The notes under the pieces are model-generated. The model searched no databases. It was not told the DNA's origin and saw nothing but the letters and a program-made list of their open reading frames with translations. Below, piece by piece: positions 52,704-64,000 of a stretch of 64,000 bases of DNA. The DNA comes from Photobacterium chitinilyticum (GTDB lineage Bacteria > Pseudomonadota > Gammaproteobacteria > Enterobacterales > Vibrionaceae): the NCBI RefSeq assembly GCF_004104355.1, contig NZ_RJLM01000017.1, positions 1 to 64,000 of the forward strand, given 5' to 3'. Every line of letters begins with the position of its first letter. The stretch's first letter is position 1. The position numbers and the translations under genes are program-made.

Positions 52704-53474
52704 TTATACTTCTTGTGGCGCGGAGTGCAAGGATCCTTTGCGGATCCCCACCTTGTTCAGGAACTTCTGTAACCGAGGATCCTGTGGATTGGTGAAGATC
52801 TGCTCGGGCGGACCTTGTTCGACGAACTCGCCATCGGCCATAAAGATCACCCTATCAGCCACTTCGCGCGCAAATTGCATTTCATGTGTTACCACCAGCA
52901 TCGTCTGGTGACGGGTGGCCAACCTCTGCATTAAGGTTAGCACTTCGCCGACCCATTCCGGATCCAGAGCCGATGTCGGCTCATCAAACAGCAATAGATC
53001 GGCTTCCAGTGCCATGGCACGGCCGATACCGACGCGCTGCTGCTGGCCGCCGGACAAGGCGGCAGGGTAGTGTTCCCCCTTGTCGCCCAGGCCGATATCG
53101 TCAAGGATTTGCTGTGAGCGCTGGTAGGCCTCTTCTTTTTTCCAGCCTTTTACCGTGATCAGGCCCTCGGCAATGTTTTGTTTCGCTGTCATGTGAGCAA
53201 ACAGTGCATAGTTCTGAAAGACAAAACCCGTCTTGCGGCGTAGCGCAAGAATATCGTTTTTCTTGGCTTTCTGGCTGTCAATCGTGACGTCACCTATCGT
53301 AATGTGTCCTTGGTTGGCTGTCTCAAGGAAGTTTATGCAGCGCAACAAGGTGGATTTCCCCGTTCCCGACGGGCCGATGACCACCACGATTTCACCTTTG
53401 TCGATGGTCAGGTTAATACCGGAGAAGATAGTGGCATCGCCAAAGCGCTTGGATAGATTGTTAATGTTGATCAT
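52704..53474 (-). CDS. amino acid ABC transporter ATP-binding protein
   Basis: A 256-residue ATPase of the polar-amino-acid (PAAT) class. Walker A GPSGTGKSTL near residues 33-42, Q-loop FQNYALFAHM, signature LSGGQQQRVGIGRAM near 140-154, and Walker B LLLFDEPTSALDPE. It overlaps the permease gene by four bases (ATGA). The best functional guess is cystine or polar amino acid import, from the cognate binding protein. Confidence 0.93.
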   Translation of the reverse strand: MININNLSKRFGDATIFSGINLTIDKGEIVVVIGPSGTGKSTLLRCINFLETANQGHITIGDVTIDSQKAKKNDILALRRKTGFVFQNYALFAHMTAKQNIAEGLITVKGWKKEEAYQRSQQILDDIGLGDKGEHYPAALSGGQQQRVGIGRAMALEADLLLFDEPTSALDPEWVGEVLTLMQRLATRHQTMLVVTHEMQFAREVADRVIFMADGEFVEQGPPEQIFTNPQDPRLQKFLNKVGIRKGSLHSAPQEV

Positions 53475-54142
53475 CGTGTATATGCCTTGTTGAGTTTTGC
53501 TTCAGCCCAGTTTTGGATGCGGGTAAGTACCAGCACCATCGCCCAATAAACCAGTGCAACGGCCAGAAATGCTTCAAAGAACTTGAAACTGGATGAAGCC
53601 TCCATTTGGGCTTTGGCCATAATTTCTGCCACACCTAGAGTGAAGGCCAGTGACGTTGACTTGATCATATCGATGAAATAGTTCATCAGCGAGGGGAGGG
53701 CAACCCTTGTCGCCTGCGGCAGGATGATCCGTCTCATTGCCTGCATGTCTGTCATTCCAATTGACAGGCTGGCTTCCATTTGGCTGCGGTCGATACCGAT
53801 AATCGCGGCACGAATACTTTCTGCCTTATAGGCCGCAAAATGCAAACTCAGGCCAATGACAGCTGCGCTGAAGGCGTCAAGACCGACAAATACGGGAAAG
53901 ACCTGCGGCAGGCCATAGTAGAGCAAAAATAGCTGTACCAGCAGCGGAGTACCGCGAAAGAAGCTGATATAGAGTTGGCTCAGTTGATCCAGCACCGGTA
54001 CTTTGTACACTCTTATCAGAGCCAGTGTCACGGCGATGACCAAGGCAAACAGCAAGCCCCAGACGGCCATATTCAGGGTTGTTCCCAGATACTTCAGCAG
54101 AATGGGTAACAGCGATAACATGTAGTCAAAATCAAAACCCAT
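53471..54142 (-). CDS. amino acid ABC transporter permease
   Basis: A 223-residue membrane protein with about five helices and the EAA-like cytoplasmic loop in ASLSIGMTDMQAMRRIILPQA near residues 127-147. It matches the His/Glu/Gln/Arg/opine permease family. A single permease gene implies a homodimer. A small CACC-TTGC-GGTG hairpin lies in the gap before it (54189-54200) and could lower its expression relative to the binding protein. Confidence 0.93.
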   Translation of the reverse strand: MGFDFDYMLSLLPILLKYLGTTLNMAVWGLLFALVIAVTLALIRVYKVPVLDQLSQLYISFFRGTPLLVQLFLLYYGLPQVFPVFVGLDAFSAAVIGLSLHFAAYKAESIRAAIIGIDRSQMEASLSIGMTDMQAMRRIILPQATRVALPSLMNYFIDMIKSTSLAFTLGVAEIMAKAQMEASSSFKFFEAFLAVALVYWAMVLVLTRIQNWAEAKLNKAYTR

Positions 54143-54246
54143 GTGGATAAGTGTTCCGTTATTGAAGGATAAATAAGCGACAAAGACCCACCTTGCGGTG
54201 AGCCTTTAAGTATATGGATATTTTGAGAGAAATGCCGTCAGCGATA

Positions 54247-55002
54247 TTACTGGGTGATATCGGCCTCAAACCATTTCACTGAAATTTCTGTCAAGGTGCC
54301 GTCTTTTCGCATTGCCTTGAGGGCTTTATTCACCTCGTCGCGTAGCTTTTCGCCTTTCTCGCCTTTAATAAAAGGCCAGGCATTTTCAATGCGCTCAAAC
54401 GGTTCGCCAGCGAGTTGCAGCGGAAGATTGGCTTTTTTGATCAGCTCGACGGATGACAGGCGATCCATGACAAATGCATCGGTGCGGCCCAGTGCGACGT
54501 CATGCTCGATGCCGGTATCGTAGGTCTTGATATTGATCTTGCCGTCTTTGTCGAGCTCCCGCAGCAGTTGTTCGTAGTTTGAGCCCAGATTGACCCCGAC
54601 CGTCTTGCCATTGAGATCGCTGGTGCTCTTTATACTGTCATTGCCCTTGCGTACGACTAGTTGAGCGCCGTCGATGACATACGGTTCGGCAAAGAGGTAC
54701 TTGGCCTTGCGTTGGTCGGTCATGGTGATTTGATTCGAGATGGTATCGATACGGCCCGTTTCCAACAGACCGAACAGGCCTGAAAAGCTGGCGGTGACAA
54801 ATTCAACGTTGTAATCATTGCGTTTGCCGATTTCGTTCCACAGGTCGACTTCAAAGCCCTGGAGCTGATCTTGTTTTACAAAAGTAAACGGGAAGTAGCG
54901 TCCTGACATACCGACTTTCACGTCTGTTGCGGCCATGGCTGCCTGGCTCGCCGTTAAAGTCAGTGCGACAGCGGTGAATGTTGTTTTTATCCAGCGTTTC
55001 AT
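54247..55002 (-). CDS. amino acid ABC transporter substrate-binding protein
   Basis: A 251-residue periplasmic protein with the signal peptide MKRWIKTTFTAVALTLTASQ, cleaved near AMA-AT. The SBP family 3 core has SGRYFPFTF, GFEVDLWNEIGKR and FAVD-type hinge positions, with TVGVNLGSNYEQ and DAFVMDR. It resembles the cystine-binding TcyJ/FliY group. The operon is binding protein, permease, ATPase, reading toward rpmH. Confidence 0.92.
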   Translation of the reverse strand: MKRWIKTTFTAVALTLTASQAAMAATDVKVGMSGRYFPFTFVKQDQLQGFEVDLWNEIGKRNDYNVEFVTASFSGLFGLLETGRIDTISNQITMTDQRKAKYLFAEPYVIDGAQLVVRKGNDSIKSTSDLNGKTVGVNLGSNYEQLLRELDKDGKINIKTYDTGIEHDVALGRTDAFVMDRLSSVELIKKANLPLQLAGEPFERIENAWPFIKGEKGEKLRDEVNKALKAMRKDGTLTEISVKWFEADITQ

Positions 55003-55074
55003 CCTGTTTACTCCTCAGGTGGCTGTGATGATGCTCTGTTTTTCACATCCTATATGCTTCTATCTCCTTTTTTT

Positions 55075-55102
55075 AAATAACTTGGAGTTATTTAAAATAA
55101 CT
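55075..55102. repeat. AAATAACT repeats upstream of the ABC operon
   Basis: AAATAACT (55075-55082), TGG, AGTTATTT (55086-55093) form a perfect inverted repeat, and a third AAATAACT follows at 55095-55102. They sit about 75-100 bases upstream of the binding-protein start, a good position for an operator. Confidence 0.6.
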
Positions 55103-55195
55103 ATTTGTTTGCTTGCAGGGGTTGCAACCTGTTAATAGTTTTGTGGGTAAGGGCTGATAAAATTGTGCTGATCTCGGGAATGATTGTGCGATCTA

Positions 55196-55221
55196 TGTGA
55201 ATAAGTCTGATCTTATTCACC
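55196..55221. promoter_or_regulatory. inverted DnaA-box pair upstream of dnaA
   Basis: TGTGAATAA (55196-55204) is a perfect reverse TTATTCACA, and TTATTCACC (55213-55221) faces it with one mismatch, eight bases away. They lie 90-115 bases upstream of the dnaA start, where DnaA autoregulation is known in other bacteria. The gap 55003-55311 otherwise holds the promoters of the ABC operon and dnaA. Confidence 0.75.
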
Positions 55222-55311
55222 GGATCTGCGATCTCTTTGCTGGCGATCCTGAGCCAGCAGGTATAAAATTGCATCCCTTTTCGTCTTTTGTTATTCAGTG
55301 TGGAGTCGAGC

Positions 55312-56712
55312 TTGTCATCTTCGCTTTGGTTGCAGTGCCTTCAACGCCTTCAGGAAGAACTCCCTGCGACAGAATTCAGCATGTGGGTTCGACCGCTTCA
55401 GGCCGAGTTAAGCGATAATACGCTGACCCTGTTTGCACCTAATCGTTTCGTGCTTGACTGGGTACGAGATAAGTACCTTAACAATATTAACCGGCTGCTG
55501 AATGAATTTTGCGGCAACGACCTGCCGATCCTGCGGTTCGAGGTAGGAAGCCTTCCGGTATCAGCTCCGCCACCGTCACCACCTGCGGCTGCACCTGTCC
55601 TTCAGCACGTTGCACCGGAGCGTAATGACTTGCCCTCGCGAAACTGGGAGCCGGCACCGTCACCGGTGCAGCCTGAGTCACAGTCTGGTTATCGGTCAAA
55701 TGTAAATCCTAAGCATAACTTCAATAACTTTGTTGAGGGTAAGTCTAATCAGCTGGGGCTGGCTGCCTGTCGTCAGGTTGCCGATAACCCGGGTGCCGCT
55801 TACAACCCACTGTTTCTGTATGGTGGTACCGGCCTGGGTAAAACCCACCTTTTGCATGCGGTCGGTAATGCGATTGCGGATCGCAAGCCGAATGCCCGTG
55901 TGGTCTATATGCATTCTGAGCGTTTTGTTCAGGATATGGTGAAAGCCCTGCAGAACAATGCTATCGAAGAGTTCAAGCGGTATTACCGTAGCGTCGATGC
56001 GTTGCTGATCGATGATATTCAGTTCTTTGCCAACAAAGAGCGTTCGCAGGAGGAGTTTTTTCATACCTTTAATGCGCTGCTTGAAGGCAATCAGCAAATT
56101 ATCTTGACCTCGGACCGTTATCCTCGTGAGATTAATGGCGTAGAAGATCGTCTGAAATCCCGTTTTGGCTGGGGCCTGACAGTGGCGATTGAACCGCCTG
56201 AGCTTGAGACTCGTGTCGCGATCTTGATGAAGAAAGCCGAAAATCACCATATTCGTCTGGCCGATGAAGTTGCTTTCTTTATTGCCAAGCGTCTGCGCTC
56301 CAATGTCCGAGAATTGGAAGGGGCGTTGAACCGCGTGATTGCCAATGCCAACTTTACCGGCCGTGCTATCACCATTGACTTTGTACGTGAAGCTTTGCGT
56401 GATTTGCTGGCATTGCAGGAAAAGCTGGTCACTATCGATAATATTCAGAAGACCGTGGCCGAATACTATAAAATAAAGATGGCCGATATGCTGTCCAAGC
56501 GTCGTTCTCGCTCTGTTGCCAGGCCGCGTCAGATGGCCATGGCCCTGTCGAAGGAACTGACCAACCACAGTCTGCCGGAAATTGGCGATGCATTTGGTGG
56601 ACGCGACCATACTACGGTGCTGCATGCCTGTCGTAAAATTGAGCAGTTGCGTGAAGAAAGCCACGATATAAAAGAAGATTACTCAAACCTAATTAGAACG
56701 CTGTCAACTTGA
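55312..56712 (+). CDS. dnaA: chromosomal replication initiator DnaA
   Basis: Binds DnaA boxes and melts oriC. The 466-residue protein has domain I (1-80), a Pro-rich linker (about 85-130), the AAA+ domain with [10 protein letters not shown] near residues 171-180 and LLIDDIQFF, and domain IV with the box-binding motif [15 protein letters not shown] chose the TTG at 55312 ([13 protein letters not shown]), with a GGAG site six bases upstream, matching Vibrio DnaA; an in-frame ATG eight codons earlier lacks support. It heads dnaA-dnaN-recF-gyrB. Confidence 0.97.
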   Translation: MSSSLWLQCLQRLQEELPATEFSMWVRPLQAELSDNTLTLFAPNRFVLDWVRDKYLNNINRLLNEFCGNDLPILRFEVGSLPVSAPPPSPPAAAPVLQHVAPERNDLPSRNWEPAPSPVQPESQSGYRSNVNPKHNFNNFVEGKSNQLGLAACRQVADNPGAAYNPLFLYGGTGLGKTHLLHAVGNAIADRKPNARVVYMHSERFVQDMVKALQNNAIEEFKRYYRSVDALLIDDIQFFANKERSQEEFFHTFNALLEGNQQIILTSDRYPREINGVEDRLKSRFGWGLTVAIEPPELETRVAILMKKAENHHIRLADEVAFFIAKRLRSNVRELEGALNRVIANANFTGRAITIDFVREALRDLLALQEKLVTIDNIQKTVAEYYKIKMADMLSKRRSRSVARPRQMAMALSKELTNHSLPEIGDAFGGRDHTTVLHACRKIEQLREESHDIKEDYSNLIRTLST

Positions 56713-56713
56713 T

Positions 56714-57814
56714 ATGAAATTTACCGTCGAACGCGAACATTTATTAAAACCGCTGCAGCAGGTCTCTGGTGCACTAGGCGGTCGGCCTTCCTTGCCGATC
56801 CTGGGCAATATTCTGCTGCAGGTCGAAGATGGCTGCCTGTCGATGACAGGTACAGATTTAGAAGTCGAGCTGGTTGCCAAGTTGGCACTGGAGGCTGATT
56901 TTGAGCCGGGGGCAGTCACTGTCCCGTCGCGTAAGTTTCTCGATATTTGCCGAGGGCTGCCTGATAGCGCCAATATAGTCGTTGCCCTCGAAGGCGACAG
57001 GGTGCTTATACGCTCTGGGCGTAGCCGCTACTCACTATCGACGCTGCCGGCTGCCGACTTTCCGAATATCGATGACTGGCAGAGCGAGGTTGAGCTAACG
57101 TTGCCACAGGGCCGTATGCGCCAGCTGATTGACAGCACTCAGTTTTCGATGGCTCACCAGGATGTACGCTACTACCTCAATGGTATGCTGTTTGAAACCG
57201 AGGGCAAGCATTTGCGCTCGGTTGCTACTGACGGCCACCGAATGGCTGTGTGTGCCATTGAACTTGAGCAGGAACTGCCATCTAAACAGATTATTGTGCC
57301 ACGCAAAGGGGTATTGGAGTTGGTTCGCCTGCTTGATACGCCGGATGCTACGGTAGATATCCAGATCGGTAACTCTAATCTGCGTGCGGTGGTGAACAAT
57401 TTCGTGTTTACCTCCAAGCTGGTCGATGGCCGTTTTCCTGACTATCGCCGGGTAATGCCACAGAACAGCAACAAATTTGTCGAAGCCAGCTGTGATGAAC
57501 TGCGAAAAGCATTCTCCCGTGCTGCTATCTTGTCGAACGAGAAGTTCCGCGGAGTTCGTGTCAACCTGTCCAACGGCGAGATGCGTATTACGGCGAATAA
57601 CCCTGAGCAGGAAGAAGCCGAAGAGTTTCTTGACGTCGACTACCAGGGCGAAAATCTTGAAATTGGTTTCAATGTTAGTTACGTACTTGACGTACTTAAC
57701 ACCCTCAAATGCGAACAGGTTCGTTGGTCGCTGACTGACGCCAATGCCAGTGCTTTGGTTGAAGACAGCGTTAGCGACGAAGCTATGTATGTCGTGATGC
57801 CAATCAGACTATAG
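56714..57814 (+). CDS. dnaN: DNA polymerase III beta clamp DnaN
   Basis: The 366-residue sliding clamp, three tandem clamp folds per monomer, that tethers polymerase and other factors to DNA. It begins MKFTVEREHLLKPLQQVSG and ends in the canonical YVVMPIRL, part of the partner-binding pocket. It starts one base after the dnaA stop and is followed by recF after three bases. Confidence 0.98.
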   Translation: MKFTVEREHLLKPLQQVSGALGGRPSLPILGNILLQVEDGCLSMTGTDLEVELVAKLALEADFEPGAVTVPSRKFLDICRGLPDSANIVVALEGDRVLIRSGRSRYSLSTLPAADFPNIDDWQSEVELTLPQGRMRQLIDSTQFSMAHQDVRYYLNGMLFETEGKHLRSVATDGHRMAVCAIELEQELPSKQIIVPRKGVLELVRLLDTPDATVDIQIGNSNLRAVVNNFVFTSKLVDGRFPDYRRVMPQNSNKFVEASCDELRKAFSRAAILSNEKFRGVRVNLSNGEMRITANNPEQEEAEEFLDVDYQGENLEIGFNVSYVLDVLNTLKCEQVRWSLTDANASALVEDSVSDEAMYVVMPIRL

Positions 57815-57817
57815 GGC

Positions 57818-61331
<3,514 letters not shown>

Positions 61332-61356
61332 TTAAAGTTGATATTTGTTGTATTCA

Positions 61357-61384
61357 AAAACGCCGCTTTCTGCGGCGTTTTTTT
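61357..61384 (+). terminator. terminator after gyrB
   Basis: CGCCGC, loop TTTCT, GCGGCG, flanked by A and T runs (TTTTTTT). Confidence 0.93.
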
Positions 61385-61465
61385 ATGTCTGTTGATATCC
61401 GAAGGGCAGCTAACTTTCCTGGCAAAGGGCATAGAAAAATAATTAGAAAAAATTTGGCTCGAACA

Positions 61466-61494
61466 CTTGGAAAACAAATCGTCCATCCCTATAT
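61466..61494 (+). promoter_or_regulatory. sigma-32-type heat-shock promoter
   Basis: CTTGGAA (61466-61472), 14 bases, then CCCTATAT (61487-61494): 6 of 7 and 7 of 8 matches to the E. coli RpoH consensus (CTTGAAA, CCCCATNT) with the usual spacing. It is about 120 bases upstream of the Hsp20 gene. Confidence 0.8.
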
Positions 61495-61499
61495 CTATT

Positions 61500-61616
61500 A
61501 ATGAAGCGCATGGTGCCAAATGTTGGGCCAGCAACAGGTTTGTCCTATTGAGGAAAGCCACTTCAACCATTCAATTATTGTCATGTTTATTGCTTCTAAA
61601 GAAGGATAGTTTTATG
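61500..61616 (+). promoter_or_regulatory. ROSE-like RNA thermometer of the Hsp20 gene
   Basis: The leader RNA ends in UUGCUUC (61590-61596), loop UAAA, GAAGGA (61601-61606), so the ribosome site is sealed in a short hairpin with an unpaired G facing a G. The U(U/C)GCU sequence against AGGA with a G-G mismatch is the hallmark of ROSE thermometers in small heat-shock genes. Upstream hairpins are likely but were not folded here. Confidence 0.7.
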
Positions 61617-62051
61617 CGTAACTTAGATTTCACTCCTCTATACCGTTCTGCTATTGGTTTTGACCGTCTGTTCAACCAGATGGAAAAGAACGTCAGCAAT
61701 ACTAATACGGGATACCCTCCCTATAACATCGAACAGCAAGATGAAAACCATTACCGAATTACAATGGCTGTTGCTGGGTTTGCTGAAGAGCAGCTAGATA
61801 TTACCCAACAACAGAACAAACTGATTGTTCGTGGTACCCGTGAAGTTGAGAAAGATGAGCGTCAGTATCTCTACCAGGGGATTGCTGAACGAGACTTTGA
61901 ACGTAAATTCCAACTAGCCGATTATGTTAAAGTTGTTGGTGCGGTTATGGAAAATGGACTGCTGCATGTTGATCTTGAACGAGAGATCCCGGAAGAGCAA
62001 AAACCGCGAAAGATTGCAATCAATGGCCATCGGTTGTTGGTAAACGAGTAG
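61614..62051 (+). CDS. ibpA: small heat-shock protein, Hsp20/IbpA family
   Basis: Cytoplasmic holdase that coats unfolding proteins and hands them to DnaK and ClpB. The 145-residue protein begins [20 protein letters not shown], as in IbpA, with an alpha-crystallin domain at about 35-125 ([29 protein letters not shown]) and a C-terminal extension. An IXI-like tail motif is not evident beyond [10 protein letters not shown] chose the ATG at 61614, after AGAAGGA; a 49-residue longer reading has no support. Gene name is by family; ibpB-type is possible. Confidence 0.93.
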   Translation: MRNLDFTPLYRSAIGFDRLFNQMEKNVSNTNTGYPPYNIEQQDENHYRITMAVAGFAEEQLDITQQQNKLIVRGTREVEKDERQYLYQGIAERDFERKFQLADYVKVVGAVMENGLLHVDLEREIPEEQKPRKIAINGHRLLVNE

Positions 62052-62084
62052 TATTAAGCAATTGTTGATATGATAGAGAGTGAG

Positions 62085-62110
62085 AGGTCAGCCATGTGCT
62101 GGCCTTTTTT
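62085..62110 (+). terminator. terminator after the Hsp20 gene
   Basis: AGGTCAGC, loop CATGT, GCTGGCCT (one G-U), then six T. The remaining bases to 62357 hold only the promoter side of the next gene and a parS-like site. Confidence 0.88.
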
Positions 62111-62304
62111 GTATCTGATCTAAGTGATTATTCCTAGGCAATTATCTGAACCAGTACTTATCCTGCTTGGTATCGTTATTCCGGGGCAATCATAAATTGG
62201 CGTCTTTTGAGCTTGTTGCAATTTGTCCTGGAGGCAACCGACAGCTTTGCTTGTGACTGGAAAAGTATAAGTTTTCGGATGAAACACGCTAAGATAACGA
62301 GAGG

Positions 62305-62320
62305 TGTTTCACGTGAAACG
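62305..62320. promoter_or_regulatory. parS site for ParB
   Basis: TGTTTCACGTGAAACG matches the bacterial parS consensus TGTTTCACGTGAAACA at 15 of 16 bases, with an intact palindromic core. It is intergenic, about 14 kb right of oriC, in a window that also encodes ParA and ParB. Confidence 0.88.
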
Positions 62321-62357
62321 CTTCAGTATTCCTTCTTGTTATTTCATTGAGATTGCT

Positions 62358-62663
62358 ATGTCAGTAAAGACTCGTTACATCACTACGGATCTTGATATTT
62401 TCTCAAACCAAGATTTGTCAGAGCTGGCTGCTTTTTTCCAGGAACGGACGTACATTCTTCATTGCGGCTGGCGCAATGAGGATCTATTCCATTTATGCCT
62501 TGAGCCAAAAACAGATGCAGGCTCCCGACTCGATAAGGATTTAGATAACTTATTGGGGGCTGTAGAGCAGCTACCCGATAGACTAAAGGTACCTACTGCG
62601 AGTGGCAAAGCTGAATGGTACTCTGAGCGTAACGACATATCCCGCCGAGTAATAATGGAATAA
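62358..62663 (+). CDS. hypothetical protein, 101 residues
   Basis: A short acidic cytoplasmic protein; I do not recognise a domain. I chose the ATG at 62358 (MSVKTRYITTDLDIFS), with a GAGAT site; an earlier in-frame start at 62304 would place the parS site inside the gene. Aromatic and charged segments (YILHCGWRNEDLFHLCLE) suggest a compact globular fold. A bidirectional terminator separates it from avtA. Its conserved place between hsp20 and avtA in Vibrio is my recollection. Confidence 0.7.
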   Translation: MSVKTRYITTDLDIFSNQDLSELAAFFQERTYILHCGWRNEDLFHLCLEPKTDAGSRLDKDLDNLLGAVEQLPDRLKVPTASGKAEWYSERNDISRRVIME

Positions 62664-62664
62664 G

Positions 62665-62697
62665 AAGAGCTACCACTATGGCAGCTCTTTATGTTTT
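62665..62697. terminator. bidirectional terminator, unknown gene / avtA
   Basis: AAGAGCT and AGCTCTT with inner CC / GG pairs around a short loop. The plus strand continues TATGTTTTT; the minus side is less T-rich (CTTATT). Confidence 0.75.
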
Positions 62698-62712
62698 TAT
62701 AAGGGTAACGAG

Positions 62713-63963
62713 TTACTCTCCCTGATAGGCTTTGGTAACTTCCTCGGCGATGATAGCAATGCCTCGTTGCATGTCTTCATCACTCTGAACATAGTTCATA
62801 CGAAGGCACTCATGACCATGGCTCCAATCATCTTCGAGTCCTATAAAGAAGTATTCGCCTGGAACTATCAGTACCCCGCGCGCTTTGAGCCGTCGGTATA
62901 GCTCCATTGTCGTGATTGGCAATTCGTTAAACCATAACCATAGAAACATCGCCCCTTCCGGTTTGTGGATCCTAAAGCGTTCATCTGTAATGGCTGTTTG
63001 CAATAGCTCAACCGCATACTGAGATTTGCGAAGATAGTACGGCTTGATAACCTGTTCGCTGAGCCGGAGTAGGTCCTGGTTCTCAATCATCTTATTGGCA
63101 ATCGTCGGACCAACACTGCCCGGCGCCAAGCTGAGTACGCCATTCATATTCGTAATTGCGGTGGTAATTTCTTCACTGGCCACCACAATTCCGCAGCGAA
63201 CGCCGGGTAAGCCAAGCTTAGACAGGCTCATACACAGAATGGTGTTTTCATTCCAGAACGGCGTTACATCTTCAAAAATGATATCCGGGAAAGGGATGCC
63301 ATATGCGTTATCGATGATCAGCGGGATGTCGTGATCGCGCGCTAAGGCATCGAGGTGTCTGATCTCTTCGTCGGTCAGAACATTACCCGTCGGGTTGGTC
63401 GGGCGAGAGGCACAGATCGCACCGATACTGTTATCAACTTTGAGTTCCTTAAAGTCGATATGGTATTTGAACAGGCCGTTATCAAGCAGGGTGATTTCCG
63501 GTCGGTAGGAGATAAACATATCTTCACTGAGTCCCGAATCTCCGTATCCAATATATTCAGGAGCCAAAGGCAGCAATATTTTTTTCCGGCTGCCGTCGCC
63601 AAACTCACCGGCCAGTAGGTTGAACAAGTTGAAAAAGGCACTCTGACTGCCGTTGGTCAGCGAGATGTTTTTGGCACTGATCTCCCAACCATAGGTGTCA
63701 TGCAATAGCTGGGCGAGGGCACTGATAAACGTATTCTTACCTTGCGGTCCATCATAGTTAGTCAGGGCTGCGGCGAGTTCTCCTGTTACAACCATTTGTC
63801 CACTGAGCTGGTTAAAGTACTCGACCATTTCTGGAATTTGAGCAGGATTGCCGCCTCCGAGCATAATGGCATCAGGGTTACGCAAGCCGTCGTTTAAATC
63901 GTCCATTAGCTGGGTGATACCAGAGTAACGGGCAAATTTGTCTCCGAATGTAGAAAACTCCAT
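62713..63963 (-). CDS. avtA: valine--pyruvate aminotransferase AvtA
   Basis: PLP enzyme exchanging amino groups between valine or alanine and keto acids. The 416-residue class I protein shows SRPTNPTGNV near residue 184, the PLP aspartate in LIIDNAYGIPFPD and the lysine motif MSLSKLGLPGVRCGI near 248-262. It begins MEFSTFGDKFARYSGITQLM. It is the last gene in the window; its promoter lies at or beyond 63970. Confidence 0.95.
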   Translation of the reverse strand: MEFSTFGDKFARYSGITQLMDDLNDGLRNPDAIMLGGGNPAQIPEMVEYFNQLSGQMVVTGELAAALTNYDGPQGKNTFISALAQLLHDTYGWEISAKNISLTNGSQSAFFNLFNLLAGEFGDGSRKKILLPLAPEYIGYGDSGLSEDMFISYRPEITLLDNGLFKYHIDFKELKVDNSIGAICASRPTNPTGNVLTDEEIRHLDALARDHDIPLIIDNAYGIPFPDIIFEDVTPFWNENTILCMSLSKLGLPGVRCGIVVASEEITTAITNMNGVLSLAPGSVGPTIANKMIENQDLLRLSEQVIKPYYLRKSQYAVELLQTAITDERFRIHKPEGAMFLWLWFNELPITTMELYRRLKARGVLIVPGEYFFIGLEDDWSHGHECLRMNYVQSDEDMQRGIAIIAEEVTKAYQGE

Positions 63964-64000
63964 TTTTACTTCCGACCTCAGTCTATTGTTCTTATCTTTG

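Noticed and set aside
55696-56664. Long 322-codon frame antisense to dnaA
   Set aside because: It is the shadow of the conserved dnaA coding frame; composition is unlike a real protein and it has no homology I recognise.

Overview
The window is the origin-proximal part of the main chromosome of a marine gammaproteobacterium of the Vibrionaceae. A Photobacterium- or Grimontia-like genus is my best guess, made from memory of gene order and protein similarity; species is not claimed. The evidence is the set mnmG-oriC-mioC-mnmE-yidC-yidD-rnpA-rpmH, a cystine-type ABC operon, dnaA-dnaN-recF-gyrB, the atp operon beside parAB and glmUS, and protein sequences close to those known from Vibrio. About 66 genes are supported. 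Nearly all are conserved housekeeping genes, and I see no phage, transposon, CRISPR or defence island.

Layout. Bases 1-257 hold the promoter and leader of an rRNA operon whose 16S gene lies off the left edge, facing left. Bases 258-8568 hold yrdA, the leftward tsaC-hemF-aroE-DUF1488 genes, PurR-controlled purEK, and a leftward yrdD-smg-dprA-LysM cluster. Bases 8983-14787 are def-fmt-rsmB-trkA-trkH. Bases 14857-22220 are a looser mix: a hemolysin III family protein, a Spo0M-like protein, a GntR regulator, a small unexplained transcription unit, yihD, ccoG, srkA-dsbA and a DUF523 gene. Bases 22271-30536 are comM and an attenuated ilvGMEDA operon with an intact ilvG. Two tandem paralogous XRE regulators follow at 30626-31613.

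From 31910 to 47683 everything reads left, away from the origin: glmS, a DeoR regulator, glmU, atpIBEFHAGDC, parB, parA, rsmG and mnmG. oriC occupies about 47.77-48.12 kb. To its right, mioC, mnmE, yidC, yidD, rnpA, rpmH and the ABC operon read left, toward the origin. dnaA-dnaN-recF-gyrB, an Hsp20 gene with a sigma-32-type promoter and a ROSE-like thermometer, and a short unknown gene read right. avtA at the right edge reads left.

How it fits together. The region combines replication initiation (DnaA, DnaN, RecF, GyrB and oriC with GATC-rich 13-mers and DnaA boxes), origin segregation (ParA, ParB and candidate parS sites at 62305, 58860 and 20022), energy supply (F1Fo ATP synthase), cell-wall precursor supply (GlmU, GlmS), tRNA and translation functions (MnmG, MnmE, TsaC, Def, Fmt, RsmB, RsmG, RnpA, RpmH) and membrane insertion (YidC, YidD). 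The ilv-to-rrn block keeps the order and orientation relative to the origin that I remember from Vibrio cholerae, but lies on the opposite arm, as a symmetric inversion around oriC would produce. The least explained parts are the 17.25-17.92 kb interval, the XRE pair, several strong intergenic palindromes, and the repeats upstream of the ABC operon.
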